Source: Arctic95D-9 sp035967665
GTDB lineage: Bacteria > Verrucomicrobiota > Verrucomicrobiia > Verrucomicrobiales > DEV007
Direction: 5' to 3'
DNA length: 64,000 bases
NCBI GenBank assembly: GCA_035967665.1
Contig: JAYWLB010000025.1
Location: 1 to 64,000 of the forward strand
Position 1 is the stretch's first letter; every line of letters starts with the position of its first letter. Below, one piece after another: positions 8,912 to 17,260 of this stretch. The translations under genes and the position numbers were made by a program. Under the pieces are notes generated by a model, which was not told where the DNA came from, searched no databases, and saw only the letters and a list, made by a program, of their open reading frames with translations.

Positions 8912-11900
8912 ATGCTCGCAAATACTCCCGTTTTTCGACTCACCCCTGTGAAAGTTCTAGCCCTCGCGGTTTTCCTTTTGGGTAGCAGCCTCTGTGCCAA
9001 TGCAGAGGATCCGGTGATCGAATACCTGTTTGATGATTCTGAGGAAACCGGTCCACGTGCCCCGCAGTATCCGGAACACTCCGACACCAACACCGCCCGC
9101 AAGTTTGCCGGCGCCAAGGATGCGATTGCTGTCAAAAGCAGCGATGAATTGAATTTCGCGGTCGGCGATTCCATCACCATGGAGGCCTGGGTCAAAGTCG
9201 ACAAAATCGGGAGCGGCCACATGCCTTATCTGATTGGAAAAGGGCGTCACGACGGAGGCACGAGCCAGAACTACGCGCTGCGACTCAAAGCCGACGAATC
9301 CGGCACCCGGATCGGATTTCTTTTCGCCAGTGAAGGCGTTGGCAACGATTCAGCCGATGCGCCCCCCCGTGATTGGCATCGCTGGTGGAGCAGCATGACA
9401 CTTCCCGGCGGAGAATGGCACCACATCGCGATCGTATACACCTTCGGAGAAGCAGACAGCCTCCGCGCCTATATCGATGGCCGAAGCACCAAAGGAACCT
9501 GGGACATGGGCGGAAAAACCGAACTGGGCCCGGTTGCGGATGACTCCGACCTTGTCATTGGAACGGGCTACCAGCGCAGCGGCTCTCAGACATTCAACGG
9601 AGCCCTCGACAATGTTCGGATTTTCCGAAGCGCCCTGAGCGAGGAAGAGCTTCTTGATCGCTTCGACTTTACTCCCCCTCCTCCGCCTCTGACTCGTGAA
9701 ATGCTGAAACCGGGTGAACTGCTCGTGCAAATCAGCGAAGTGGGAGTGGCTGACGAATTGGCCTGGCCACACTACCCTGAAGTGACGGAAACTTACCCGG
9801 CAACCGCTTTCGGATTCTTTGACTGGCCTCAAAAATACGTGGGAACCGGAGTCCGGGGCGCGCGCTCCAATCCCTCTCTTTTCCGCGCGGGAGCACTCGT
9901 AACTTTGCCGAAAGGAAAACACCGGCTGCTCCTTCGCGGCCGCGGTATGTCTCGTCTCTTTATTGACGGCGAACAAGTCGTCAGCACGCCCGCCTCCCGA
10001 ATCGGCGGCGACAACAACCCGCTCACGCATCAGGATAACTATCTCGATCTCGGGCCCGACTTTCGTTTTGCCCCTCCGGGAAACAACGAGAAATGGGTCG
10101 AGTTTGAAAGCAAGGGCTCCGAACATTTCATCATTCTGGAATCCCTAATCGGAGGAGGCGGACGCCGCCCCGAGTTTGGTGAAACCGTCGTCGCGATCTC
10201 GCCGGAGGGCAGCGAATACTGGGAGATCCTCACCCCGGGCAAAGAAAAATTCGCCTATAGCGATAAAGGTTGGGCCGCATACGAAACCGGGCAACAAGCA
10301 TGGCTCGATCAGGAGAATGCCCGTCGTCGTGAAGAGAAGCGAAGCGAACACGAAGCTTTCTGGTCGATGCGCCGAGAGGCTGCGAAAAAATGGATTGCCT
10401 CCACGGATCCCGTCACCGTTCCCAAGCTTCCCGAAGGACTTCCCGCCAACAATGAAGTGGATCACTTTATCGGCGCCAAAATCGAAACCGTTGCGGCCGC
10501 TTCAAAACCAACGGCAAAGGGAGGCGTGAGCTACTTTGACGAAGTCCAACCGCTCCTCGAGGCCAAATGCTACAGCTGTCACAAAGGCAGCAAGATCAAA
10601 GGCGGCCTGCGCCTCGACACTCTCGAGGCCGCTCTCGAAGGAGGAAAAAGCGACGGCCCGGCAATCACCCCCGGAGATGTCGGAGAGAGCTCGCTGATCT
10701 GGCGTATTCACCACGACGCCGAAGATGACATCATGCCTCCGAAAGGCGATCCACTCTCGAATGAGGAAATTGCCCTCCTCGAAAAATGGGTCGAAGAAGG
10801 CGCGAACTGGCCTCAGTTCAATGTCGATCATTTCGAGCCCACCCCGCTCGCCGACGATCTCACTTTTCTGAGAAGACTCGCCCTCGACACCGTGGGAGTG
10901 CCGCCGACGGAAGCTGAAATCGACCTGTTCCTCAGCGATCCCGAAGCAGAACGACGCCCCCTCGCGATTGAACGTTTTCTCAAAGACAACCGCTGGGCCG
11001 ACAACTGGATGGGCTACTGGCAGGATGTTCTTGCGGAGAACCCGAACATCATCAACCCGACCCTCAACAACACCGGCCCGTTCCGCTGGTGGATTGAAGA
11101 ATCACTGATCGACAACAAGCCGCTCGACCTTTTCGTGACCGAGCTCATTCGCATGGAAGGCAGTGACCGCCTCGGCGGACCTCGCGGATTCGGAACCGCT
11201 TCCGGCAACGATGTCCCCATGGCGGCAAAGGGAATTATCATCAGCGCTGCCTTTCTCGGAGTCGAAATGAAATGCGCCCGTTGTCACGACGCCCCCGGAC
11301 ACGAGTGGTTGCAGCAGGACCTCTTTGAGATCGCCGCGATGCTGAAGGAGGACCCGATCAAGCTCCCCATGTCTAGCAGTGTCCCGATGGAAAAGCTTGA
11401 AGAACGCGAGCGCAAACCACTCATCAAAGTCACCTTGAAGCCGGGAACGACCGTGAAACCGGCGTGGCCCTTTGAGCAATTTGTTAGTTCAGAAAACGCT
11501 ATCGCATTGGCTCAGGATCAGGAGAGCCAGCGGGACGTTCTCGCAGCACTGATCACCGCTCCTGAAAACGAGCGCTTTGCTGAAGTGATGGCAAACCGCA
11601 TCTGGCAGAGACTTATGGGTCGCGGCATCATCGCAACAGTTCACGATTGGGAAAACGGAAGTGCCTCCCATCCTGACCTTCTCAAATGGCTCGGACGTGA
11701 ACTCGTTTCCTCCGGCTACGACACCAAAGCGCTCGCGAAAATCATCTTCAATTCACACGCCTATCAGCGCACCACCGATCCGTCACTGAAAGACGCGAGC
11801 CCACTCTACATCGCGCCGGCACCCCGTCGTTTGCAGGCCGAACAGATTGTCGACTCACTCTTCAGCGCCACCGGAAAACGCTTCGACCTCGGCGAGCTGT

Positions 11901-12553
11901 CACTCGATATCGACAGCGCGAGACCACTCACTCATTCCATCAGCCTAGGAAAGCCGGATCGCGCCTGGATGCTCGCCTCGACTTCCAATGAGCGGGACCG
12001 CCCCAGCCTTTCGCTGCCCAAAATCACCGCTGTTTCCAGCATCATGGAGACCTTCGGCTGGAGAGGGGCACGTCAGGACCCTATCAGTGTCAGAAGCACT
12101 GATGAAAACGTTCTCCAACCGGCGATCCTCGCCAACGGAACCATGGGCGTATGGCTCACCCGTCTGAGCGATGATCACGGCACGACCGCACTGGTGATGG
12201 AAGAGCAACCGGTCGAATCGCTCGTCAATCGTCTCTACCTGCGCCTCCTCACACGGAAGCCGACTCAGGCGGAGAAAGACAAGTATGTCAGCTACCTCTC
12301 CCCGGGCTACGAAGACAGAGTTATCCCCGAAGCCGACCGCGCGCAGCCCGCTGCCGGGAAGCGTGAACGCGAGCGCTACGTGAGCTGGTCGAACCACCTC
12401 GACCCCGGCGCGAACGAACTCGCCGTTGTCAAAGAAATGGCAGTCCGCGCCGGAGATCCCCACACCAATGCGCTTCGCGAAGATTGGCGCAACCGAATGG
12501 AAGACGTATTGTGGGCCATGCTCAATGCGCCGGAATGGATCTATACGCCATAG
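8912..12553 (+). CDS. LamG - PSCyt1 - DUF1549 - DUF1553 haem-c protein (PSD1 type)
   Basis: This is a 1,213-residue exported protein. After the signal peptide (hydrophobic residues about 13-31) comes a LamG/concanavalin-like domain (residues about 60-250: M-E-A-W-V, W-H-H-I-A and a terminal D-N-V-R-I-F motif). Next is a linker domain, then a PSCyt1-type cytochrome domain with haem motif C553-Y-S-C556-H557. DUF1549 starts near residue 650 and contains a second C788-A-R-C791-H792, and DUF1553 fills the C-terminal 350 residues. An in-frame GTG at 8948 is an alternative start directly before the hydrophobic stretch. The gene is followed by DUF1501, its usual partner in PVC genomes. Binding of a polymer by LamG coupled to haem-based oxidation or hydrolysis is a reasonable inference; no substrate has been fixed for this family. 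Confidence 0.92.
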   Translation: MLANTPVFRLTPVKVLALAVFLLGSSLCANAEDPVIEYLFDDSEETGPRAPQYPEHSDTNTARKFAGAKDAIAVKSSDELNFAVGDSITMEAWVKVDKIGSGHMPYLIGKGRHDGGTSQNYALRLKADESGTRIGFLFASEGVGNDSADAPPRDWHRWWSSMTLPGGEWHHIAIVYTFGEADSLRAYIDGRSTKGTWDMGGKTELGPVADDSDLVIGTGYQRSGSQTFNGALDNVRIFRSALSEEELLDRFDFTPPPPPLTREMLKPGELLVQISEVGVADELAWPHYPEVTETYPATAFGFFDWPQKYVGTGVRGARSNPSLFRAGALVTLPKGKHRLLLRGRGMSRLFIDGEQVVSTPASRIGGDNNPLTHQDNYLDLGPDFRFAPPGNNEKWVEFESKGSEHFIILESLIGGGGRRPEFGETVVAISPEGSEYWEILTPGKEKFAYSDKGWAAYETGQQAWLDQENARRREEKRSEHEAFWSMRREAAKKWIASTDPVTVPKLPEGLPANNEVDHFIGAKIETVAAASKPTAKGGVSYFDEVQPLLEAKCYSCHKGSKIKGGLRLDTLEAALEGGKSDGPAITPGDVGESSLIWRIHHDAEDDIMPPKGDPLSNEEIALLEKWVEEGANWPQFNVDHFEPTPLADDLTFLRRLALDTVGVPPTEAEIDLFLSDPEAERRPLAIERFLKDNRWADNWMGYWQDVLAENPNIINPTLNNTGPFRWWIEESLIDNKPLDLFVTELIRMEGSDRLGGPRGFGTASGNDVPMAAKGIIISAAFLGVEMKCARCHDAPGHEWLQQDLFEIAAMLKEDPIKLPMSSSVPMEKLEERERKPLIKVTLKPGTTVKPAWPFEQFVSSENAIALAQDQESQRDVLAALITAPENERFAEVMANRIWQRLMGRGIIATVHDWENGSASHPDLLKWLGRELVSSGYDTKALAKIIFNSHAYQRTTDPSLKDASPLYIAPAPRRLQAEQIVDSLFSATGKRFDLGELSLDIDSARPLTHSISLGKPDRAWMLASTSNERDRPSLSLPKITAVSSIMETFGWRGARQDPISVRSTDENVLQPAILANGTMGVWLTRLSDDHGTTALVMEEQPVESLVNRLYLRLLTRKPTQAEKDKYVSYLSPGYEDRVIPEADRAQPAAGKRERERYVSWSNHLDPGANELAVVKEMAVRAGDPHTNALREDWRNRMEDVLWAMLNAPEWIYTP

Positions 12554-12556
12554 TAA

Positions 12557-12590
12557 AAAGGAGAAAGAAGAGAGTAGAAAGAATAGAGAA
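12557..12590. repeat. Purine-rich intergenic element, copy 1, and neighbouring hairpin
   Basis: A stretch of almost only A and G follows the PSD1-type gene's stop codon. It is closely matched at 13972-14005 after the next gene's stop, sharing the core GAGTAGAAAG. In the same gap a short hairpin, GGCGC-GAA-GCGCC (12651-12663), lies just before the DUF1501 start. Confidence 0.5.
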
Positions 12591-12675
12591 TTTTTCAGAA
12601 CGATCACGAACACGTAAACCCCATCAGACCTTTAACCTTTTACCTTTAACGGCGCGAAGCGCCCCCCACCCAATC

Positions 12676-13959
12676 ATGAAATCCCGTCGTAATTTCCTCA
12701 AGCAAACCTCCCTCCTCGGAGCCGGAGCCGCGATGTCCTCCGGACTGGTGAATGCCTCGAATACGGTTCACATGCCAAAAGGCAAAGCCGAGCACTGCAT
12801 CTTCATCTGGCTCGGTGGCGGCATGGCGCAGATCGATACCTTCGATCCAAAGGCCAAAGGCGACTCCAAAGCGAGCCCAAAAAAATCAGGTTCCGAGTAC
12901 GACAAGATCGAGACCGCGGTTCCCGGCGTTGAATTCTGTGAACACCTTCCCAAGCTGGGTGCTCTCGCGGAAGAACTCACCGCAGTGAGAACCGTGAACC
13001 ACAATGCGATCGACGAACACGGCATCGCGACCAATCTCGTTCACACCGGCCGCCCCACTTCAGGGAGTATCACCTACCCTTCAATTGGCTCCATTATCGC
13101 CTCACAAAAAGGCGCGGTGAACCCCGACGTTCCCGCCTACATGCTGATCGGCTACCCCAACGTGAGCCGCGGCCCCGGATTTCTCGGCACCAAAGGAAAC
13201 TTTGTTTACCTGACCGATACCGAAAGCGGCCCCGCCGGCTTCACCCGTCCCGACAACGTTTCGAGTGACCGCGCCGCAAAACGACGTGCCCTCCTTGATC
13301 CTCTCATGGACCGGTCCGCCGAAGGTTCCGTTGTTTCCCGCTATCGCGATGCACAGGAAGAAGCTCTGCGTCTCGCCGGGCCGGACTTCATGAAGCACTT
13401 TGATCTCTCCGGAGAATCGGCTGATCTTCGCAACGACTACGGCGGCGAGTTCGGTCAGCGCTGCCTCCTCGCTCGCCGACTCGTTGAGTCCGGGGTGCGT
13501 TTCATCGAGGTCTCACACAACCTCAATTTCATGAACGGCAGCGGCTGGGATACACACAACGAAGGCCAGCAGAATCAGCATTTGCTCATCGAAGAGCTCG
13601 ATACCGCGATGTCCGCTTTGATGCGTGATCTGAAAAAGAAAGGCATGCTCGACAAAACGCTCATCGCGATTGGCACCGAATTCGGACGTCCTGCCGGCTA
13701 TGACGGTCGCGGCGGTCGCGGCCACCAGGGCAGCTGCTTCAGCCTCGTTCTCGCAGGCGGCGGATTGAATCACCAGGGAGCCTACGGGGTCACCGACGAG
13801 ATGAGCAAAAAGATCGTCGAAAACCCCGTTCCACTCGCCGACTTTCACGCCACGATCCACGCCACCCTCGGAATCGATCCGTCCTACGAACTGACCGAAG
13901 GCAAACGTCCCGTTCCGATTACGGATGGCGGCAAGCCGATTGCGAAGCTGTTCTCGTAA
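12676..13959 (+). CDS. DUF1501 family Tat-exported protein
   Basis: This is a 427-residue protein of the DUF1501 family (alkaline-phosphatase-like fold). I start it at ATG 12676 because it begins with a perfect Tat leader (S-R-R-N-F-L-K, then Leu/Gly/Ala-rich); the open frame extends upstream without a better start. Conserved elements are the F-I-W-L-G-G-G-M-A-Q-I-D-T-F-D-P-K block (residues about 40-57), W-D-T-H-N near residue 295, and G-T-E-F-G-R-P with G-R-G-H-Q-G near residues 335-355. These are typical of the family's putative metal site. It lies 122 bases after the PSD1-type gene on the same strand, and the two probably act together in the periplasm. Confidence 0.93.
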   Translation: MKSRRNFLKQTSLLGAGAAMSSGLVNASNTVHMPKGKAEHCIFIWLGGGMAQIDTFDPKAKGDSKASPKKSGSEYDKIETAVPGVEFCEHLPKLGALAEELTAVRTVNHNAIDEHGIATNLVHTGRPTSGSITYPSIGSIIASQKGAVNPDVPAYMLIGYPNVSRGPGFLGTKGNFVYLTDTESGPAGFTRPDNVSSDRAAKRRALLDPLMDRSAEGSVVSRYRDAQEEALRLAGPDFMKHFDLSGESADLRNDYGGEFGQRCLLARRLVESGVRFIEVSHNLNFMNGSGWDTHNEGQQNQHLLIEELDTAMSALMRDLKKKGMLDKTLIAIGTEFGRPAGYDGRGGRGHQGSCFSLVLAGGGLNHQGAYGVTDEMSKKIVENPVPLADFHATIHATLGIDPSYELTEGKRPVPITDGGKPIAKLFS

Positions 13960-13971
13960 GGAGGGATTTGG

Positions 13972-14005
13972 AGGAGAAAGGAGGGAGTAGAAAGTAGAGA
14001 GAATC
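13972..14005. repeat. Purine-rich intergenic element, copy 2
   Basis: Near copy of the purine-rich stretch at 12557-12590. Both follow the stop codons of consecutive genes. The 330-base gap from 13960 to 14289 otherwise holds the palindromic repeats at 14025-14273 and no credible gene. Confidence 0.5.
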
Positions 14006-14024
14006 TTGCGATGGGTTGTGGAAG

Positions 14025-14273
14025 CGGCGCACTTGATGTGCCCCTCTCGCAGCCACGTGATGTAGCACGGGATTGCATCTCGTGTTCTCTGCCTATCCGT
14101 GCGTTGTCCCGCGACGGGAGTCTCCGACAACGGGTTAAAAACCCATTCTACTTTTCGCTGCCCTCAGATCACTGCACTTCTCGAAGCAGCGGTTGAGACC
14201 GGCGCTCTTGAGGCACCTCTTTCGCAGCCACGCGATGTAGCACGGGATTGCATCCCGTGTTCTCTGCCTATCC
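14025..14273. repeat. Second palindromic repeat family, two copies with a palindromic spacer
   Basis: Copies at 14025-14099 and 14200-14273 share most bases and end in GCCTATCCG, the same terminal motif seen in the repeats at 2-70 and 15698-15771. Each copy contains an 8-bp stem with a TGC loop (CACGGGAT with ATCCCGTG). The first copy has one change that keeps a G-U pair on the plus strand. The spacer (14101-14160) has further inverted repeats, GTTGTC/GACAAC and GGGTT/AACCC. The array lies between the convergent DUF1501 and cmk genes. Confidence 0.7.
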
Positions 14274-14289
14274 GCTCACGCGATCCATA

Positions 14290-14940
14290 TCAGCCCTGCT
14301 TCCCGCGAATCGCAGCCAGAACCGCGGCCACGACTTCCTCAATCCCCATGTGCGAGCTGTCGACGACGGTGGCGTCTTCAGGAATCACGAGAGGTGACGC
14401 CTTCCGGCTGGAATCCACTTTATCCCGCGCGAGAATTGAATCTTCGATCCCTTCAGCACGACGTCGCTGCTCGCGAACCTCAGGAGAGGCGTCGATGTAA
14501 AATTTGTAGGGTGTGTCCGGAAAGACCACTGATCCAATATCACGACCTTCCATGACAACGCTTGTGCGCGTTGCATAATCACGCTGCTCGGCAACCAGCC
14601 TCGCACGAACCTCGGGGACACAGGCAATCGCAGAGACATTCGAATTGACCCGCTCTTCGCTCAATTCCGAGCGACTCATTAATTTCCCATCAATTGATAC
14701 GGTGCCTACGCGGTCACTTTCGCCCGATTCCAGTTTTGTTCTACCCAGCAGGGCAACGACGGCGTCCTGATCAGCGGGATCAATCTCATTTTCCAAAACC
14801 CACCAGGTAAAGGCCCGGTACATCGCACCGGAATTCACGAAAACAGCTCCCAGTTCAGCGGCGATTCGTTTCGCGACGGTGCTTTTTCCCGACGCGGCGG
14901 GGCCGTCAATGGCAATGATCATAGGTGCGTGGCTGCTCAT
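14290..14940 (-). CDS. cmk: Cytidylate kinase
   Basis: CMP/dCMP kinase (216 residues) transfers a phosphate from ATP to CMP or dCMP in the cytoplasm. The P-loop G13-P-A-A-S-G-K19-S-T is intact. The following N-S-G-A-M-Y-R-A-F-T motif binds the nucleotide monophosphate, and M-E-G-R-D-I-G-S-V-V-F-P is the family's hallmark. The length is normal for the short bacterial type. The start at 14940 is the first ATG; Met7 (14922) would also leave the P-loop complete. It is divergent from dcd, so two pyrimidine-nucleotide enzymes sit back to back with about 126 bases between starts. Confidence 0.96.
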   Translation of the reverse strand: MSSHAPMIIAIDGPAASGKSTVAKRIAAELGAVFVNSGAMYRAFTWWVLENEIDPADQDAVVALLGRTKLESGESDRVGTVSIDGKLMSRSELSEERVNSNVSAIACVPEVRARLVAEQRDYATRTSVVMEGRDIGSVVFPDTPYKFYIDASPEVREQRRRAEGIEDSILARDKVDSSRKASPLVIPEDATVVDSSHMGIEEVVAAVLAAIRGKQG

Positions 14941-15066
14941 ATTGCGGGCACGGTGCCGTGTGACCTCTCATGAGGCAAAGAGTTTTGCCGGAAAAAATCA
15001 GTAATCGCCCTTTGAAACGCTCAGAAATCCCTTGCTCAGGGACTGCTACCTCACTATCGGTGAACT

Positions 15067-15603
15067 ATGATTCTTGCTGACTCCGAAATCCTCGCCTCAA
15101 TGGAGCGGGGCGAAATCGTTATCGAACCGTATGATCGTGCCTGTCTCGGGACGAACAGCTACGATGTTCATCTCAGCAAGCACCTCGCGACATACAAAAA
15201 CCGCGTTCTCGATGCGAGAGAGCACAACGAAATCGAGCATTTCGAAATCCCCGAGGAAGGCTTTGTTCTCGAGCCGCAGATCAACTATCTCGGATCGACC
15301 GTTGAATACACCGAGAGCCACACCGCGGTTCCTTTTCTCGAAGGAAAATCCAGCGTCGGTCGCCTCGGCATGGACATCCACGCCACTGCAGGAAAAGGCG
15401 ATGTGGGGTTCTGCAACTACTGGACCCTAGAGATCTCCGTGAAACAGCCTGTCCGCGTCTACGAAGGCATGCCTGTCGGTCAGCTCATTTACTTCCTCAC
15501 ACAGGGAGAAGTTCTGAATCCCTACAGCACCAAAGATTCCGCCAAATACAACGACCGCACTCCTCTCCCCGTCGAATCGATGATGTGGAAGAACAAGTTT
15601 TAG
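15067..15603 (+). CDS. dcd: dCTP deaminase
   Basis: This 178-residue enzyme deaminates dCTP to dUTP, supplying dUMP for thymidylate synthesis. The family motif G93-K-S-S-V-G-R99-L-G is present with the catalytic-pocket arginine. The G-F-C-N-Y-W-T-L-E122-I strand carries the catalytic glutamate (known from E. coli Dcd). The C-terminal Y-S-T-K-D-S-A-K-Y-N and S-M-M-W-K-N motifs match the dCTP deaminases of Bacteroidetes and related groups, as I recall them. Whether it also has dUTPase activity, as in the bifunctional archaeal enzymes, cannot be read with confidence. The start is the first ATG, 126 bases from the divergent cmk start. Confidence 0.93.
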   Translation: MILADSEILASMERGEIVIEPYDRACLGTNSYDVHLSKHLATYKNRVLDAREHNEIEHFEIPEEGFVLEPQINYLGSTVEYTESHTAVPFLEGKSSVGRLGMDIHATAGKGDVGFCNYWTLEISVKQPVRVYEGMPVGQLIYFLTQGEVLNPYSTKDSAKYNDRTPLPVESMMWKNKF

Positions 15604-15611
15604 CGCCCGTC

Positions 15612-15771
15612 CGGAAGGAATTCTCCTTCCGCTACTTCTCCCCGGTAGCGGATTGAAACTCATTCCGCATCACTGCCCTTCCGCCCGGGGCTCTGGTCGG
15701 AAGGAATTCTCCTTCCGCTACTTCTCCTCAGTAGCGGATTGAAACTCATTCCGCTTCGCTGCCTATCCGCC
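15612..15771. repeat. Two further copies of the double-hairpin repeat
   Basis: Positions 15612-15685 recur at 15698-15771 (86-base period). Hairpin 1 is 15613-15619 pairing with 15624-15630. Hairpin 2 is 15648-15652 pairing with 15664-15668, plus 15654-15656 with 15660-15662 after a T-T mismatch. An alternative 8-bp stem joins 15628-15635 to 15645-15652. Compared with the copies at 2-188, paired positions differ on both sides of the stem. The repeats lie between the convergent dcd and coiled-coil membrane protein genes. Confidence 0.8.
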
Positions 15772-15789
15772 CTCCACTCCACCCCAAAC

Positions 15790-15847
15790 TCAACAGGGTC
15801 AGGTGCCCGACCCAACAGGGTTGAATGAATGACTCAAGAGGGTTAAA
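15790..15847. repeat. AACAGGGT-type repeat element
   Basis: AACAGGGTCAGGT at 15792-15804 matches 3528-3540, and a second CAACAGGGT follows at 15813-15821. GGGTC (15796-15800) can pair with GACCC (15809-15813). It lies at the 3' side of the minus-strand gene ending at 15861. Confidence 0.45.
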
Positions 15848-15860
15848 TCCTCAAGCTGGC

Positions 15861-17210
15861 CTACTTGAAATAGCGCCTCAGAAGAGCCTGCTCGTCGGGC
15901 AGTAGATTCTCACGGGAAACGGCTTCCCCGCCCCTGCCGGCAGAAGAAATCGCGCCTCCCGTGGTGTTGCCGCTTTCGCCCTTGTCGATCTCATGCTCCG
16001 TCTCGCCGAGTCCCAGGGTTTCCCCCAGAGAAGCGCGTGACAAATCGAGATTCTCCACCTTCTCGACATTGGAGGTGTTGAGATCCTCTTTATCACCAAA
16101 GTAGAGCGGCGCATCCCCCCTGCCCCGATTGATAGCCCCGGAACCCGGCGACATTCCGAGCGCGAGTTTTTCCTCTTCCGAGAGCCCCTGAATAGAAGGG
16201 TCGTCTCCCATTTTCGGCAACCCTTCCATCGAGCCGAGGGCCTCCGAACTCTTCCCGAGTTGCTTTTGGAGAGACTCCAGCTGCTCCTTACTGAGCTGGT
16301 TCATTGATTCCTGCCCCAACTGAGACGGGTCAAGATTTTTGAGCTGCTTGAGCAACTCCTCGTCCGGCTTCATCCCGTTGGCTTCGAGGGACTCCAGTGC
16401 TTTATCGAACTCTTCGAGAAGCTTCTTCTTCGCGTCCTCCGAAAGCGCCGAGGCGAACGTTTCGAGTGCGGCGATGTCCCGCTCCAACGTCGCCATATCC
16501 GAAGCCATTTCCTGAATGTCTTTGCCGATGCTTTCCTGAAGGCTGTCAGTTGCCTCAAGACTCGCGTGGCTGAACCATTCATCCTCGGGTTGATCGCGCA
16601 GCTCTTCGATTTTGCCTTCCAACTCCTCGATGCCCTCTTCATCGATGACTTCCTCTTCTTCGAGCTTTGCGAGCCACTCCTCCATCTGCTCCCAGGCTCC
16701 CGGTTCGGCGACGACTTCAGGTTCCTTCGGGACCGAGGCAGGCAAAGGAGCCACCCACGCGGCAAACAAAATCAGGAGAGCAAAAAAGCCCGGTAAGAGC
16801 GTCGCGACAGGATTCCAGCGGAGTCCCATTTTTTCCCGCATCTCAGGCCCCGCTTCGGTGAAGGCAGGCCAGGGTGCCCGGCTATTGGCCGCGGAAATGA
16901 GCTGATTTCTCAGTTCGAGCCGGTCGTCGAGTCGCACCAGAGCCACCTCACTCGTGATAAAGCGACGACGACTCAGAGTCCAGGCAACGATCCCGAGAGC
17001 AACGAGAACCGCTCCGAGTATGATCAATGCAAGCTCCCACGAAACCGGCAACTGCCCGAAAGTCCGCCAACTGAGAACGAGCACGGAAAGTGCGACACAG
17101 ATCGAGACGAGTAGGATATTGAAGCGATCCATCCACCATCCGGTGTTAAAACGGCGGGCGACTGAGGCTGCGCGGCTGCGCCACTTCTGCTCTGGTTCAC
17201 ACGTGGACAT
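15861..17210 (-). CDS. Membrane protein with long acidic coiled-coil tail
   Basis: I do not recognise a firm family; it resembles DUF4175-like membrane proteins of PVC bacteria. From the ATG at 17210 it has 449 residues. Three hydrophobic segments are visible: residues about 28-48, 58-82 and 132-156. These are followed by a long Glu/Lys/Leu-rich region (residues about 170-330) of coiled-coil character, then a Gly/Ser-rich low-complexity tail. An ATG at 17240 is in frame, but it falls inside an inverted repeat joining this gene to the MFS gene, so 17210 is preferred. The MFS gene ends 46 bases upstream on the same strand. A structural or complex-assembly role at the membrane is a guess. Confidence 0.75.
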   Translation of the reverse strand: MSTCEPEQKWRSRAASVARRFNTGWWMDRFNILLVSICVALSVLVLSWRTFGQLPVSWELALIILGAVLVALGIVAWTLSRRRFITSEVALVRLDDRLELRNQLISAANSRAPWPAFTEAGPEMREKMGLRWNPVATLLPGFFALLILFAAWVAPLPASVPKEPEVVAEPGAWEQMEEWLAKLEEEEVIDEEGIEELEGKIEELRDQPEDEWFSHASLEATDSLQESIGKDIQEMASDMATLERDIAALETFASALSEDAKKKLLEEFDKALESLEANGMKPDEELLKQLKNLDPSQLGQESMNQLSKEQLESLQKQLGKSSEALGSMEGLPKMGDDPSIQGLSEEEKLALGMSPGSGAINRGRGDAPLYFGDKEDLNTSNVEKVENLDLSRASLGETLGLGETEHEIDKGESGNTTGGAISSAGRGGEAVSRENLLPDEQALLRRYFK

Positions 17211-17213
17211 GCC

Positions 17214-17260
17214 GTAGGATACGCATCGGAGCGCGCCCATGCAAGAATGCAGTATCCTAC
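17214..17260. repeat. Inverted repeat between MFS and membrane-protein genes
   Basis: GTAGGATAC (17214-17222) pairs perfectly with GTATCCTAC (17252-17260), 29 bases apart. It spans the stop codon of the MFS gene and the region just before the preferred start of the next gene. It could be a processing or attenuation hairpin. No U-run follows, so it is not a classic terminator. Confidence 0.55.

Noticed and set aside
12484..12675. N-terminal extension of the DUF1501 gene
   Set aside because: The Tat leader begins at 12676, and the extension overlaps the end of the previous gene in another frame.
14011..14500. Small plus-strand open frames over 14011-14500
   Set aside because: They are made of the palindromic repeats and the antisense of cmk; no independent coding signal.
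1..15771. CRISPR array from the evenly placed repeat pairs
   Set aside because: Only two copies per site, with imperfect palindromic units of 65-75 bases and no cas genes.
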